A DNA stretch of 64,000 nucleotides, from positions 1,674,001-1,738,000 of the forward strand of contig CM082580.2 of NCBI GenBank assembly GCA_040954595.2, in the 5' to 3' direction. The DNA comes from Balanoglossus misakiensis. Lineage: Eukaryota; Hemichordata. Shown in pieces: positions 13,031 to 25,135 of the stretch (within the stretch, counting starts at the first letter, position 1; every line of letters begins with the position of its first letter). The notes under the pieces are model-generated. The model did not search any database and was not told the origin of the DNA. It was given only the letters and a program-made list of their open reading frames with translations. A program made the translations under genes and the position numbers.

Positions 13031-13580
13031 GAGCTTTTTATCAAGAGCCATATCCACATAAAATTAAGTTATGGAATTACTGGATCAAAGGACATGCGAG
13101 AGTCGCCAACAAATTGTTTAATCAAATACTGAAAAAAAACTGGATCAAAGAACATATGAAAGTTGTCAAAAAATGTAACATATTCTAGTCATATGGTGAC
13201 TCGTATCCACAGAAAGAATTTGTGTGCTTTCAATGAGTAGGATAAAAAAAAGGAATTTTAGCTTTTAATCGGAGTTCAGAAAATCCAATTTGGCTCTGAT
13301 AAGGTTAAACCAATCACAATTCACTTGAAAACTTGATTAGAAAAAGATTTTCGTAATTTTTGAATGAGATTTTTAAAAAATCCAATAAGGCACCAAAAGT
13401 CACATGACCACTAATGATATTTTATCAAACTTTCAACCGCACAGTAAATTAGAACTTGATTGGCCCTGTAGTTTATGAAAATGTCAACCTTTAAAGCTTA
13501 TTAGAAAATCCAATATGGCCGCCATGAAGAAGACAATTACAACTAAAAGTAGCATTGGAGGGACCAAGGTTCCAACAGAA
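12985..13580. repeat. Near-identical second copy of 2,985-3,580
   Basis: From the AGTAGTACTCTTTGAACAAA variant through GCATTGGAGGGACCAAGG this matches the 2,985-3,580 segment almost base for base, sharing the AATACTGAAAAAAAACTGG and TATCCACAGAAAGAATTTG variants. It ends within the super-repeat where the sequence jumps into the 146-bp satellite (13,585), which marks a rearrangement junction. Confidence 0.9.
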
Positions 13581-13584
13581 AGCA

Positions 13585-13842
13585 GACCCCATCAAAATTC
13601 CAATTAACAAAATCAGGTAGGGGCACCATACCACACATTCCTACCAATTTTCAGCTCCATCGTACATGTAGTTAGGGAGAAGAAGATTTTTTTACCAAAA
13701 TTTTTATTTTTAGATCTAATTTGCATATTCATGACCCGATCAAATCCAAATTAACAAAATCAGGTAAGGGCACCATAACACACATTCCAACCAAATTTCA
13801 GCTAAATATGCCAAGTAGTTTTATAGAAGAAGATTGAAATAC
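13585..13842. repeat. Short 146-bp satellite segment
   Basis: About two monomers of the 146-bp family (CATCAAAATTCCAATTAACA, GTAGGGGCACCAT, TAGATCTAATTTGCATATTC), joined abruptly to the super-repeat at 13,585. It is the contracted counterpart of the longer array at 4,026-5,590. Confidence 0.9.
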
Positions 13843-16800
13843 CAAAAGTTGACGGACGACGGATGACGGACGACAGACGACGGACAGACATTTATCAACC
13901 TACTGCTACAGCTCGGCTGACACAAGTGACAGCAGAGCTAATAAAAGCTGTATCTGCTGTGCATGCCAAGTTTTGGAAATGTAGATCAAGGGTCATTGCC
14001 AAAATTATCAAAATATTTGGGTTATGTCCTGCCAGAGTAGTACTCATGTGAACAAAATCATGACTGTTGTGCTTTTTAACAAGAGACATATCAATGTACA
14101 ATTAAGTTCTGAAAGATCTTGATCAAAGGGAAAATGAAAGTTGCAAAAAATTGTATAATTAAGTGTTAAAAAAAGGATCAATGGACATGTGAAAGTTGAC
14201 AAATTTTTTTAACATTCTTGTCTTATGTTGACTCTATCCATAAAAAGGCTTGGTGTGCTATCATTCAGTAGCCTACAAATAGGAAATTTTAGTTTTTAAT
14301 CGAAGTTCAGAAAATCCAATTAGGCTTCAATAAGGTTTAACCAATCACAATTTACGCGAAAGCTTGATTAAAAAAGATTTTGGAAATTTTTCATGGTATT
14401 TTTCAAAAATCCATAATAAATCCAAATTCACATGAACACTAACAATATTATTTTAAAAAATTGGAACGTACAGTAAATTAGAACTTGATTGGCCTTGTAA
14501 ATTTTGAAAAAAAATGTCAACTTTTAAAGGTTATCAGAAAATCCAATATGGCCACCATGAAGAAGACAATTAAAAGAACATGCAGCATCACAGGGGCCAA
14601 AGCAGTTAGCATGGTTCCAACAGAAAGCAAACTCTGTATCTGTTGTGGATTCATAGAATGGTAGGTAAGCCAGAGGTCACGCAAATTTGTGCCAACAAAT
14701 TTTGATATCAAACTGATAAGTGTCCAACAAGAACCAAACTTCTAAGCTCAATTGGTTAACTTTAAATAGGATAAGTACATAATGATTGTGTTAAAGATTA
14801 ATACTTCATTAGGTGTTCCAGTCCTCTATATTTGAAAGCCATATCTGCTGTGCATGTCAAATTATGGGAAAGTAGATCATGGCCAAAATTATCAAAATAT
14901 TTGGGTTATGTCCAGGCAGCAATAGTACTCATGTGTACAAAATCATGACTGTTGTGCTTTTTAACAAGAGACATATGCAAGTAGATCAAGGGTCATGGCC
15001 AAAATTATCAAAATATTTGGGTTATGTCCTGGCAGCAATAAAACTCATGTGAACAAAATCATGACTGTTGTGCTTTTTAACAAGAGACATATGCAAGTAG
15101 ATCAAGGGTCATGGCCAAAATTATCAAAATATTTGGGTTATGTCCTGGCAGCAATAAAACTCATGTGAACAAAATCATGACTGTTGTGCTTTTTAACAAG
15201 AGACATATCCAAGTAGATCAAGGGTCATTGCCAAAATTATCAAAATATTTGGGTTATGTCCTGGCAGCAATAAAACTCATGTGAACAAAATCATGACTGT
15301 TGTGCTTTTTAACAAGAGACATATCCAAGTAGATCAAGGGTCATTGCCAAAATTATCAAAATATTTGGGTTATGTCCTGGCAGCAGTAGTACTCTTTGAA
15401 CAAAATCATGACTGTTTAGCTTTTTATCAAGAGCCATATCCACATAAAATTTAGTTATGGAATTACTGGGTCAAAGGACATGCGAGAGTTGCCAACAAAT
15501 TGTTTAATCAAGTTTTGAAAAAACTGGATCAAAGGACATGTGAAAGTTGCCAAAAAATGTAACGTATTCTAGTCATATGGCGACTCGTATCCATAAAATT
15601 AATTTGTGTGCTTTCAATGAGTAGGCTAGAAATAGAAAATCTTAGTTTTTAATCAGTGTTTAGAAAAATCCAATTTGGCTCCAATAAGGTGACACCAATC
15701 ACAATTCACTTGAAAACTTGATTAGAAAAAGATGTTCTGTAATTTTTTAATGAGATTTTTAAACAATCCAATTAGGCACCCAAAGTCACTTGACCACTAA
15801 TGATATTTTTGTCAAACTTTCAACCCTACAGTAAACTAGAATTTGATTGGCCCTGTAGTTTATGAAAATGTCAACTTTTAAAGGTTATTAGAAATTCCAA
15901 TATGGCCACCATGAAGAAGACAATTAGAGCTACAAGCAGCATTGGAGTGGCCAAAGCGGTTAGCATGGTTCCAACAGAAAGCAAATGCTGCATCTGTTGT
16001 GGATGCCTAGAAATGGTAAAGTATGCCAGAGGTGATGCAAAATGTGCCAACAAAATTTGATACCAAACTGATCAGTGTCCAACAAAAAGCAGACTTCTAC
16101 GCTTTATTGGTTAACTTTAAATAGCTTATATACATAATTATTGTGTTAAAGTTAATACATGTACTTTATTAGGTGTTCCAGTCCTCTAAATTTAAAAGCT
16201 GTATCTGCTGTGCATGCCAAGTTATGGGAATGTAGATCAAAAGTTACTGCCAAAATTATCAAAATATTTGGGTTATGTCCGGGCAGCAGTAGTACTCATG
16301 TGAACAAAATCACGACTCTTGTGCTTTTTAACAAGAGGCATATCAACGTAGAATTAAGTTCTGAAAGATCTGGATCAAAAGACGAATGACAGTTGCAAAA
16401 AAATTGTATAATTAAGTGTTGAAAAAATGGATGAAAGGACATGTGAAAGTTGATAAAAATTGTTTAACATATTCTGGTCTTATGGTGACTCGTATCCATA
16501 AAAAGGATTGGTGTGCTATCATTCAGTAGCCTTGAAATAGGAAATTTTAGTTTTTAATCGGAGTTCAGACAATCCAATTTGGCTTCAATAAGGTTTAACC
16601 AATCACAATTCACTTGAAAGCTTGATTAAAAAAGATTTTGAAAAAATCCATAATAAATCCAAATTCACATGACCACTATTAATATAATTGAAAAAAAATT
16701 GGAACGGCCAGTAAATTAGAACTTGATTGGCCCTGCAGTTTAGAAAAAAATGTACACTTTTAGAGATTATCAGAAAATCCAATATGGCCGCCATGAAGAA

Positions 16801-17110
16801 GACCCAACTATAAGCAGCATTGGAGTGACCAAAGTGGTTAGCATGGTTCCAACAGAAAGCAAAGGCTGTATCTGTTATGGATGCTGAGAAATGGTAAGTA
16901 AGCCAGAGGTCACGCAAATTTGTGCCAACAAATTTTGACATCAAACTGATAAGTGTCCAACAAGAACCAAACTTCTAAGCTCAATTGGTTAACTTTAAAT
17001 AGGATAAGTACATAACGATTGTGTTAAAGATTAATACTTCATTAGGTGTTCCAGTCCTCTAAATTTGAAAGCCGTATCTGCTGTGCATGGCAAGTTATGG
17101 GAAAGTAGAT
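13843..17110. repeat. Segmental duplication of 5,938-8,890
   Basis: Repeats the GACGGAC tail and the three super-repeat copies of 5,938-8,890 with few differences. The offset is 7,907 bp at the left end (5,956 to 13,863) and 8,233 bp further right (7,926 to 16,159). The difference of about 326 bp is explained by roughly three extra 116-bp modules at 14,880-15,430. Expansion of the 116-bp module therefore continued after the block was duplicated. Confidence 0.9.
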
Positions 17111-18150
17111 CATGGCCAAAATTATCAAAATATTTGGGTTATGTCCAGGCAGCAATAGTACTCATGTGTACAATATCATGACTGTTGTGCTTTTTAACAA
17201 GAGACATATCCAAGTAGATCAAGGGTCATGGCCAAAATTATCAAAATATTTGGGTTATGTCCTGGCAGCAATATAACTCATGTGAACAAAATCATGACTG
17301 TTGTGCTTTTTAACAAGAGACCTATCCAAGTAGATCAAGGGTCATTGCCAAAATTATCAAAATATTTTGGTTATGTCCTGGCAGCAATAAAACTCATATG
17401 AACACAATAATGACTGTTGTGCTTTTTAACAAGAGACATATCCAAGTAGATCAAGGGTCATTGCCAAAATTATCAAAATATTTGGGTTATGTCCTGGCAG
17501 CAATAAAACTCGTGTGAACACAATCATGACTGTTGTGCTTTTTAACAAGAGACATATCCAAGTAGATCAAGGGTCATTGCCAAAATTATCAAAATATTTG
17601 GGTTATGTCCTGGCAGCAATAAAACTCATGTGAACACAATCATGACTGTTGTGCTTTTTAACAAGAGGCATATCCAAGTAGATCAAGGATCATTGCCAAC
17701 ATTATCAAAATATGTAGGTTATGTCCAGGCAGCAATAAAACTCATGTGAACACAATTATGACTGTTGTGTTTTTTAACAAGAGACATATCCAAGTAGATC
17801 AAGGGTCATTGCCAAAATTATCAAAATATTTTGGTTATGTCCTGGCAGCAATAAAACTCATGTGAACAAAATCATGACTGTTGTGCTTTTTAACAAGAGA
17901 CATATCCAAGTAGATCAAGGGTCATCGCCAAAATTATCAAAATATTTGGGTTATGTCCTGGCAGCAATAAAACTCATGTGAACACAATTATGACTGTTGT
18001 GCTTTTTAACAAGACTAGAGACATATCCAAGTAGAACAAGGGTCATTGCCAAAATTATCAAAATATTTGGGTTATGTCCTGGCAGCAATAAAACTCATGT
18101 GAACACAATCATGACTGTTGTGCTTTTTAACAAGAGACATATCCAAGTAC
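17111..18150. repeat. Second 116-bp satellite array (about 9 monomers)
   Basis: The same 116-bp module as the main array, about nine copies. Several share a private variant, GAACACAAT in place of GAACAAAAT, and one has an AGACT duplication at 18,010. The private variants indicate local amplification independent of the main array. Confidence 0.93.
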
Positions 18151-18692
18151 AATTCAGTTCTAACAAATCTGAATCAAAGGACATGTGAAATTTGCCAAAA
18201 AATGTAACGTATTCTATACATATGGTGACTCGTATCAATAAAATGAATGTGTGCTTTAAATGAGTAGGCTAGAAATAGGAAATCTTTGTCTTTAATTAGA
18301 GTTCAGAAAGTCCAATTTGGCTCCAATAAGGTTTAACTAATCACAATACACTTGAAAACTTGATTAGAAAAAGATTTTGGAAATGTTAAATGAGATTTTT
18401 TAACAATCCATAATGAATCCAAAGTCGCATGACCACTAACAATATTATTGAAAAAAATTGGAAGGGACAGTAAATTAGAACTTGATTGGCCATGTAGTTT
18501 TGAAAAAATGTCAATTTTAAGAGGTTATCAGAAAATCCAATATGGCCAACATGAAGAAGACAATTAAAGGAACATGCAACATTACAGGGGCCAAAGCAGT
18601 TAGCATGGTTCCAACAGAAAGCAAACTCTGTATCTGTTGTGGATGGCTAGAAATGGTAAGCCAGAGGTCACTATGTCTATGTATAATTAACT
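18151..18692. repeat. Last, truncated super-repeat copy
   Basis: Contains the TCCAATTTGGCTCCAATAAG, GAACTTGATTGGCCATGTAG and GGTTCCAACAGAAAGCAAAC landmarks and stops after AAATGGTAAGCCAGAGGTCA, where the satellite region ends and non-repetitive DNA begins. Confidence 0.85.
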
Positions 18693-18892
18693 TCTTAAAA
18701 CATAGCGTATAGGAAACTGTTGTGCCATTTGGGGATTACACAGATTTTAGGTATTCACCAGAATTAAATCGCGGGCGACATTGGCAAGCATATATGGCAA
18801 AAATATTCAAATACTATGGAAACATAAAAAAATTCACCATGCTCAATCAAGTGTTATGTGTCACTGCAATCTTACAAGCAGCACTAAAAAAA

Positions 18893-19170
18893 ACAGATTT
18901 TTGTCCAAAAACTGTCTGTAAAATACATGCGAGTATGACAAGCTAATTAGTCCAATCAGACAGAGGCATTCACTGACCTACCACCAGTTTATAATAAAAT
19001 AACCGGTGGTCTCTGTAACAGCTGGACCACAACTGATTTTTGTCCAAAAACTGTCTGTAAAATATATGCGAGTATGACAAGCTAATTAGTCCAATCAGAC
19101 AGAGGCATTCACTGACCTACCACCAGTTTATAATAAAATAGCCGGTGGTCTCTGTAACAGCTGGACCGGT
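18893..19170. repeat. 139-bp tandem duplication with internal hairpin
   Basis: Two nearly identical copies starting at GATTTTTGTCCAAAAACTG (18,896 and 19,035), offset 139 bp, with only a few substitutions. Each contains an ACCACC...GGTGGT inverted pair around TTTATAATAAAATA that could form a hairpin. Confidence 0.9.
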
Positions 19171-20513
19171 AAAATTATATAAGGCTGTTTATTTTACTGA
19201 TAAAAAATTTTATAGGTCTTTGTAGGTTATAATAAAGAAAATTATCAAAATCGGTTCACCAGTTTTCAAGGTACAAAAGCATCAAAAAATACTGATATTC
19301 TCAAGTATCTTCAACATTTTTCAAAAAATTATGCACGATTCACAGAAGAATACTTCTTTCAGTTTTACAGGAGATCATCTAAACTTGTAAAGAAAATCTC
19401 TCTATTTTTTGCATGGCACCATGGGAAATATGAAATTTTGCAATGTTTGATGTTCCGTGTCTCAATCATAGTTGATCTAATTGTAACGAAATTTTCAGAA
19501 TATATTACAATATATGTGCAGATACAGATAGTGACTTCAGTTTTTGATATCTGGATTACAATTTAAATTCCCAGGCGCTCAAAAAAGGAAAAACCTAGCA
19601 TTTTACCATTGCAAATGGGCGGCCATATTGGATTGATATTTCATTAGATGGCAATATCTGTTTATACACTGCAATTTGCTGAAAATCAGTTCAATCACTG
19701 TAGTGAGTGGAAATATTTAAATTCTTGTGTATTTTGAGCAATAATACTACTACCAAAAATATTTTATACAGTTACTTCTGGACAGCAAAAATTGCCATCA
19801 TTCAAGTCAAACTCTCAGATCGGCCCTTTTGCTTGCCTGTGTTGGGCAGATATCAAAAGTGGAGAAAGTTGGATAGTGTAATGTCTACATGTATTTGTAC
19901 TATCCTTGTAGTCTATTAACATTTACACGATTTTCATATTAATTTTGGTATGATATGCATGGAAAGACTGGCTGGCTATAAATCATAAAACTGAACGTCC
20001 TTGCACCATACAGTTTTTACTGCATACACATGTAGTTTAAGCAAACTGTGTATTTCATGTATTCCACTTTTCTGCCTTCCTTGCTGGCTTTCTCCATTTA
20101 TTTTCTTACTGTTTCTTTGTAACATTACTGATTTTTTTTTCTGGTAATTCAATTTCTGGCTGAAATAAATGTACTAGAGCTGGTAAGGTTTCCTGAACAT
20201 TAATCCCTGTATCTTGAAGGCAGGTGTGCAAGTTCATATAAAGTTCATTGGTTAAAGGAATATTATGAGCTGATAAATCTTCTAAGCTCTTCTTTCTGGC
20301 TAGAAGGTCTGCTATATTATCGAATACTCTTTATGCTACTTCCATAATGTTGCCTGTGCAAATTAACAATCAAAATACCCACTTGCTAGACAATTGTAAG
20401 ACAAACATTTTTGTTGGGTAATTACAGAATAATTATTTTAATTCCATGCATACTCTACCTAAACACAAATTAGAATATATAACTGAAATTATAATTATAC
20501 ACAGGTCTATGAA
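19171..20513. other. No gene recognised
   Basis: AT-rich non-repetitive DNA with a few short open frames. No splice-bounded exon, RNA gene or clear mobile element could be supported. Confidence 0.4.
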
Positions 20514-20819
20514 ATGCAAAGAAAATGTATTTCTAGGAAAGAACACCCATGGGCATTCAGCTCTAAGCAGATAACATCAGTCACTTTGAAGACATGTCAC
20601 TTCCCAGACTTGACTAAACAAACTTCCAACCCTGAAGTGAAACGCATCTCCGAGTTGCATACACAATATGATCATATAATGTTAGATATTTATCATGGTT
20701 TAAGTGAAAACAAATTAGGAGATGTAAACACCCCTGCCATTTATTCAGTGCCATATAATGCTGCCATTATGCACATATTGACTCTAGCCACTTTCCCAGT
20801 GGGAGGAAAAAGACTTTAA
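20514..20819 (+). CDS. Unrecognised 101-codon open frame
   Basis: Open from an ATG for 101 codons to TAA, with mixed composition and no low-complexity bias, which makes it a little longer than expected by chance in such AT-rich DNA. I recognise no domain, signal peptide or membrane segment. The frame is also open upstream only to a nearby stop, and no partner exon was found. It could be an isolated exon, a decayed gene fragment or chance; I lean towards chance. Confidence 0.15.
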   Translation: MQRKCISRKEHPWAFSSKQITSVTLKTCHFPDLTKQTSNPEVKRISELHTQYDHIMLDIYHGLSENKLGDVNTPAIYSVPYNAAIMHILTLATFPVGGKRL

Positions 20820-21560
20820 TGGACACCAAGCGGGAAGAAACGAAAGTTACTAAGTTTTTGGCATTTCATTTTTATTTGTGAGATCGAGAAATTAAAATAT
20901 GACAAGTTTAGAAAATAATCAGATTACACAGTATGTCCCAGTTCGTATGGCGGCCATATTGGATTCTGAACTCTCTAGTGATATAAACATATAGTGTACT
21001 TGGCGAGTCTCAGTATAGGGAAATCAACACAATCAGACAAAACTTGGGTTACCCATTGCAATAATACTATCAAATTTCAAAGCAATCCCATATGCAGTTT
21101 CAGAAAAATCAGTATTTTCACCAAAATTGTACAATATCTTACGTCAATCGCTTCAGGGAACATGCCTACCAAAGCTCAAGGCAATCTGACAATCAGTTTG
21201 AAAGAAAATAATTTTTAATGAAAAATTCCAAAACTATCACACACAAAACGCAAATATGCATATTTCAAGTATTTTTCTAAAACATCTCACTTAATTATTC
21301 CCAAGGAACAACCCTGCAAAATTTGAAAGCAATCTGACAAGCAGTTTTAGATAAAACAATTTTTGACCAAAAAAGACAAAAAATTCTACAAAATTATAAA
21401 TATGCACATTTTTCATCAACCAGGTTTTCATCAAATGGGACCATATATCCAAATGTATGCTTCAAAGCAACACGACTCTCAGAGAAAAAAATGCTTGTCA
21501 CCCTGGTCAAAAATTTGGTTTTACTAAAACATCAAATCGGTTATCTCTCAAAGCTAAAAG
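20820..21560. repeat. Dispersed AT-rich repeat (CAAAGCAATCTGACAAG family)
   Basis: From about 21,000 the stretch contains two or more imperfect units with CAATCTGACAA-CAGTTT followed by AAAATAATTTTT or GATTTTTGACCAAAAA. The same landmarks occur at 23,660-24,230 and 24,480-25,130 and, in reverse, at 38,580-38,960 inside the large element. The unit layout (sequence, TTTGACCAAAAA, TTTGCATAT) resembles the 146-bp satellite. Confidence 0.6.
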
Positions 21561-23650
21561 GGTTATCACCAAACAGATTACAATTTTCTTTACTTGTGGT
21601 GGTTTTGGTTTTATCGGTTTGCCCAATAAAAATTAGGATAATTGTTTAAGTATGCCAACAGTGAGGTGGAAATCACACCAGAAAAGCGAAAATACGCCAA
21701 CAACATGTAAACAGTAAAATGTTACGAAAAAACAAACAGAAAAGCGAAAATACACCAACCACGTTTAAACCGTAAAATTAAAAAAAAATGCAAACACTGG
21801 CTCTACGTGCGCTTAGGCAAGAGGCCTAGCAATAAAATTCTCACAGAGTATAACCCTATAAATATGTCTAGACTTTCTCGATTATGACCTCAGGGTCAGC
21901 AGCGAAGCCATACACAGAATGGCCGAGAGGCATGGCTAGCTGCACGCCCGTAGCTCGGATTTTTTTCTGGAATAAGACCTACTTCTGTTCAACTACAAGG
22001 TGTTGAACGGATAGCTGCAAATCACCTAATACCAGACTAAACAATCGAGCGACGGTAACGTAGCTACATAGGCTATGGTACTAAAAGCAATGACTGGATT
22101 ATGAGCCTACCGAAAAGACGTCTTGATCCTGCGGCAGTAAGAAGGAAAGTGGTCGAAACCCGGCGTCGCACACCGGAAACGGGTCAATGATCACCTGTTG
22201 TTATGGAGAGTGGGACTTGTTACCCAATCACAGACCATAGTTAGCATTACGACACACTAATGAATATGCATACATGCTATAGCTGCATATTTTATTATTT
22301 TAGAACGCACTGGAACATGCTCGCATTCGAAGGAATATTCCATTTGTATATGCAAATAGCAAACCTATGTTCTCGAGTGTGAGTGCACCATTGTCTCAGG
22401 GGGGTGGCTCACGTCCCAAAGAACAGGGGGTAATTTTCTACCACAGCCGCGCATTTCAAACCGAGCAAGCAAACTGCTAACTTCCGTTGTCTGGGCAACA
22501 TTTTGATGTGCGTTAAGTTTTGCACCTATTCGACTTTGAGGAAACAGACCTATAATACTTCCTAATGTGGTTCTCTTTCTGGGTCATTTTGTTGGTCCAA
22601 CCACGATCCACGAGATCGTAAACTGCTTGGATTAGGGCGCGTTAGGAAGCTGCAGCTGCGGCCGCAGGTCAAGTCGGTGTGTGTTGTATTTAACAAACAT
22701 GGTGAATGTGTTCGGCACAGCAACATGCTCGCTCTACCCACAGCCACTGTACCGTACTGTCGATCGTTTCCATGTCTGTTTCACGCTCGCTCTTTATAAT
22801 GCCCTTATCACGCCTCCCGTATTGTGTTCATGATATGACAGTCCCACTAATCTGACAACACGCTCGCTTTTATTATGTCAATTTGTCCCGTTCGCTAGCA
22901 CTGCGTTCAGGCCTGCATTCACCATTAACAGACTATCCCATTCGCCAACTTTACTGAACTACAAAGTGAAGAACCAGTTTGCGTCTTGGCCGAAACAACC
23001 GGGGTCATGGAAATTAAAGGCCGAACCGAGAAGATTAAGTGCCATTCCCGAAGTAACGACCAACCAATGTTTACAGAGAAATCAGATGACATCAAATAGC
23101 GGAGTTCTTATCCTGTCGGGATGCGTTTACCTCGGAATCGGCGAAGTTTTTTTGTCGTCGAGTTTGATTTCATGGACGATGCAGTCTAGTTATTTGATGA
23201 TCCATAATTGATATTTTTTTTTGGGGGGGGGGTCCTGGTGTCGATAATTCGAGGCAGGAGAAGAAATGTGCCGACAGCGCAAATTGCCGTTTTTCTCGCT
23301 CTGTTTAGTCGATTTTGACAACTTCAAAAGTATTAAACTTCACTCTGCGTTGGTCGAGAGGTCTTAAATTTTACCCATCCAACAAAACAAACGTTTGTAG
23401 TCAATAAAGTGTTCTTGGCGGGAATTAAAATTGATTCAATGCAATTCAAGTTTGAATTTGATCAAATTTTCTAAATATAGATAAATCGACAGGCCAACAC
23501 TGTCCATGCACCAAAAAGAACAGCTGGTCGCGGAGATGAATTTTGTTTTTGTATATAACAAAATACCCTACAAAATATAAAAGTTCCGAATTACCTATAA
23601 TTTGATTCCATTATAATTCCAATACTATTAACTCAATTTTAGAGTAATAC
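21561..23650. other. Non-coding stretch including a GC-richer block
   Basis: About 21,830-23,200 is richer in GC and CpG than its surroundings and could be a promoter region or old CpG island, but no TATA-like element, first exon or conserved coding frame could be pinned down. A G-run lies at 23,222-23,231. Open frames at 22,562-22,747 (minus) and 22,966-23,211 (plus) have no recognisable content. Confidence 0.35.
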
Positions 23651-23654
23651 ACTG

Positions 23655-25135
23655 GGAACTATTATTTTTCAAAATTGGAAAATATGCCCCCAAAATACAA
23701 GATATTGCCAACAAAAAGCATTGACACTTTCATCATTGGTTTTGTAAATTATCATGACAACGCACCCAGGAACCTTTAAATCAAATTTGAAAGCAATGGA
23801 GTAGAGGGTTCTGAGAAAGAGTTTTGACCAAAAATGGCAAAAATCACCCCAAAAATATAATATTAAATTCTTCTAGTTGATTTGACAAACATACATGCAA
23901 ATTTCCAAAGCAATCTATGAGCTGTTTTACATTTAAAAAATGATCAAAAAGGTAAAAATTGCTCGCAAATTTTGCAGCAATTTAAACAAAACTTTAGTAA
24001 CTCAGATCACCTATATGAAGCTCCATACTAAATTTCAAAGAGGTGGGCTGATTAATTCCAGAAAGGTAGTTTTTTACAAAAATGTAGAAAAAGACAAACA
24101 AATGCGAAAAATAGAAAATTCAAAGTATTACCTCAAAACATACAGAATCATTATGACCAGGGGTTGCTGAGTTTCTGAGTTTTGACCAAATTAAGGTTTT
24201 TCCCAGAAAATTTGCATATTTTTGGCAATGTCAACTTCGTTTGAACAAACTCCCATCTACAACCCGGTATGCATCTACACACCAAATATCGAGGTTGTAC
24301 GCGTAGCAGTCTTCAAGTTTTTGATGTGGATGGACATACTCCCATACATCCATACAGATGCAACGTACCGATCTCATAAGGTCCCACTGGAATATACCAA
24401 TACAAATGTGACATAAACACTTGACTTGCGGGCGCTGTTACTCCTCAATGAAAGCAGATAACGCGACACAAACTGGTCATTTTTTTCAAACTTGTGCTAT
24501 AAGTAATATGTGTGACCAACTCTATGACTTAATTTTTTGTTAATGACCTAATACCAAACAAATAGATATGATCTAATTTAAAAAAACTGTCCCAAAACTG
24601 CCAAACACAAAAATGCAAACATCACCAAAATTATACAATATCTTACTTCGATGAGAACATGCTTACCAAAGTTCAAAGCAATCTGACAAGTGGTTTCAAC
24701 AAGAAAATCACAAGTTACCTCAAGAACACAAATAAGCAAATTTCAACAAAATTTTCAAACAACTTACAATTGCTTAACCCTGAGAACATGCCTACCAATT
24801 CCCAAAGCAATCTGACAAGCACGAGGTTTCAGAGAAAACGATTTTTGACCAAAAATTGCAAAATTTGGCTCATAATTACAAATGTGCAAACTTTGCAACA
24901 ATTACACCTATAGGAAGATTTATACTAAATGTTAAAGAAATCAGCCAATTACTTTCATAGAAAATATTTTACCATTGTGTTAAAAGACAAAACATTCATA
25001 AAAAGTAGACAATTCACGATGTTAGCTTAGAACTTATATAGCTCTATGATCTTGGCATAAGAAACATGCATACCACTTTTCAAAGCAATCTGACCAGTAG
25101 TTCCCAGCTAACAACTGAGAACAGAATAGCCAAAA
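23655..25135. repeat. Dispersed repeat units and embedded terminal repeat
   Basis: Several diverged units with AAAGCAATCTGACAAG and GATTTTTGACCAAAAA, interrupted at 24,225-24,420 by a copy of the repeat that also ends the window. Monomers are too diverged to give a clean period by eye. Confidence 0.6.
24225..24420. repeat. Copy of the window-end repeat, inverted
   Basis: Contains AACTTCGTTTGAACAAACTC, CCATCTACAACCCGG, CACACCAAATATCGAGGTTG, CTTCAAGTTTTTGATGTGGA and ATAAGGTCCCACTGG. Read on the other strand these match 63,770-64,000, so the two loci carry the same dispersed element in opposite orientation. Confidence 0.85.

Noticed and set aside
12495-13032. Overlapping small frames with LSKYLGYVL or IIKIFGLCPG peptides
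   Set aside because: Repeat translations; because 116 is not a multiple of three, the frame changes from one monomer to the next.
22562-22747. Minus-strand frame in a GC-richer region as a possible first exon
   Set aside because: No splice donor in phase, no promoter element and no recognisable sequence.
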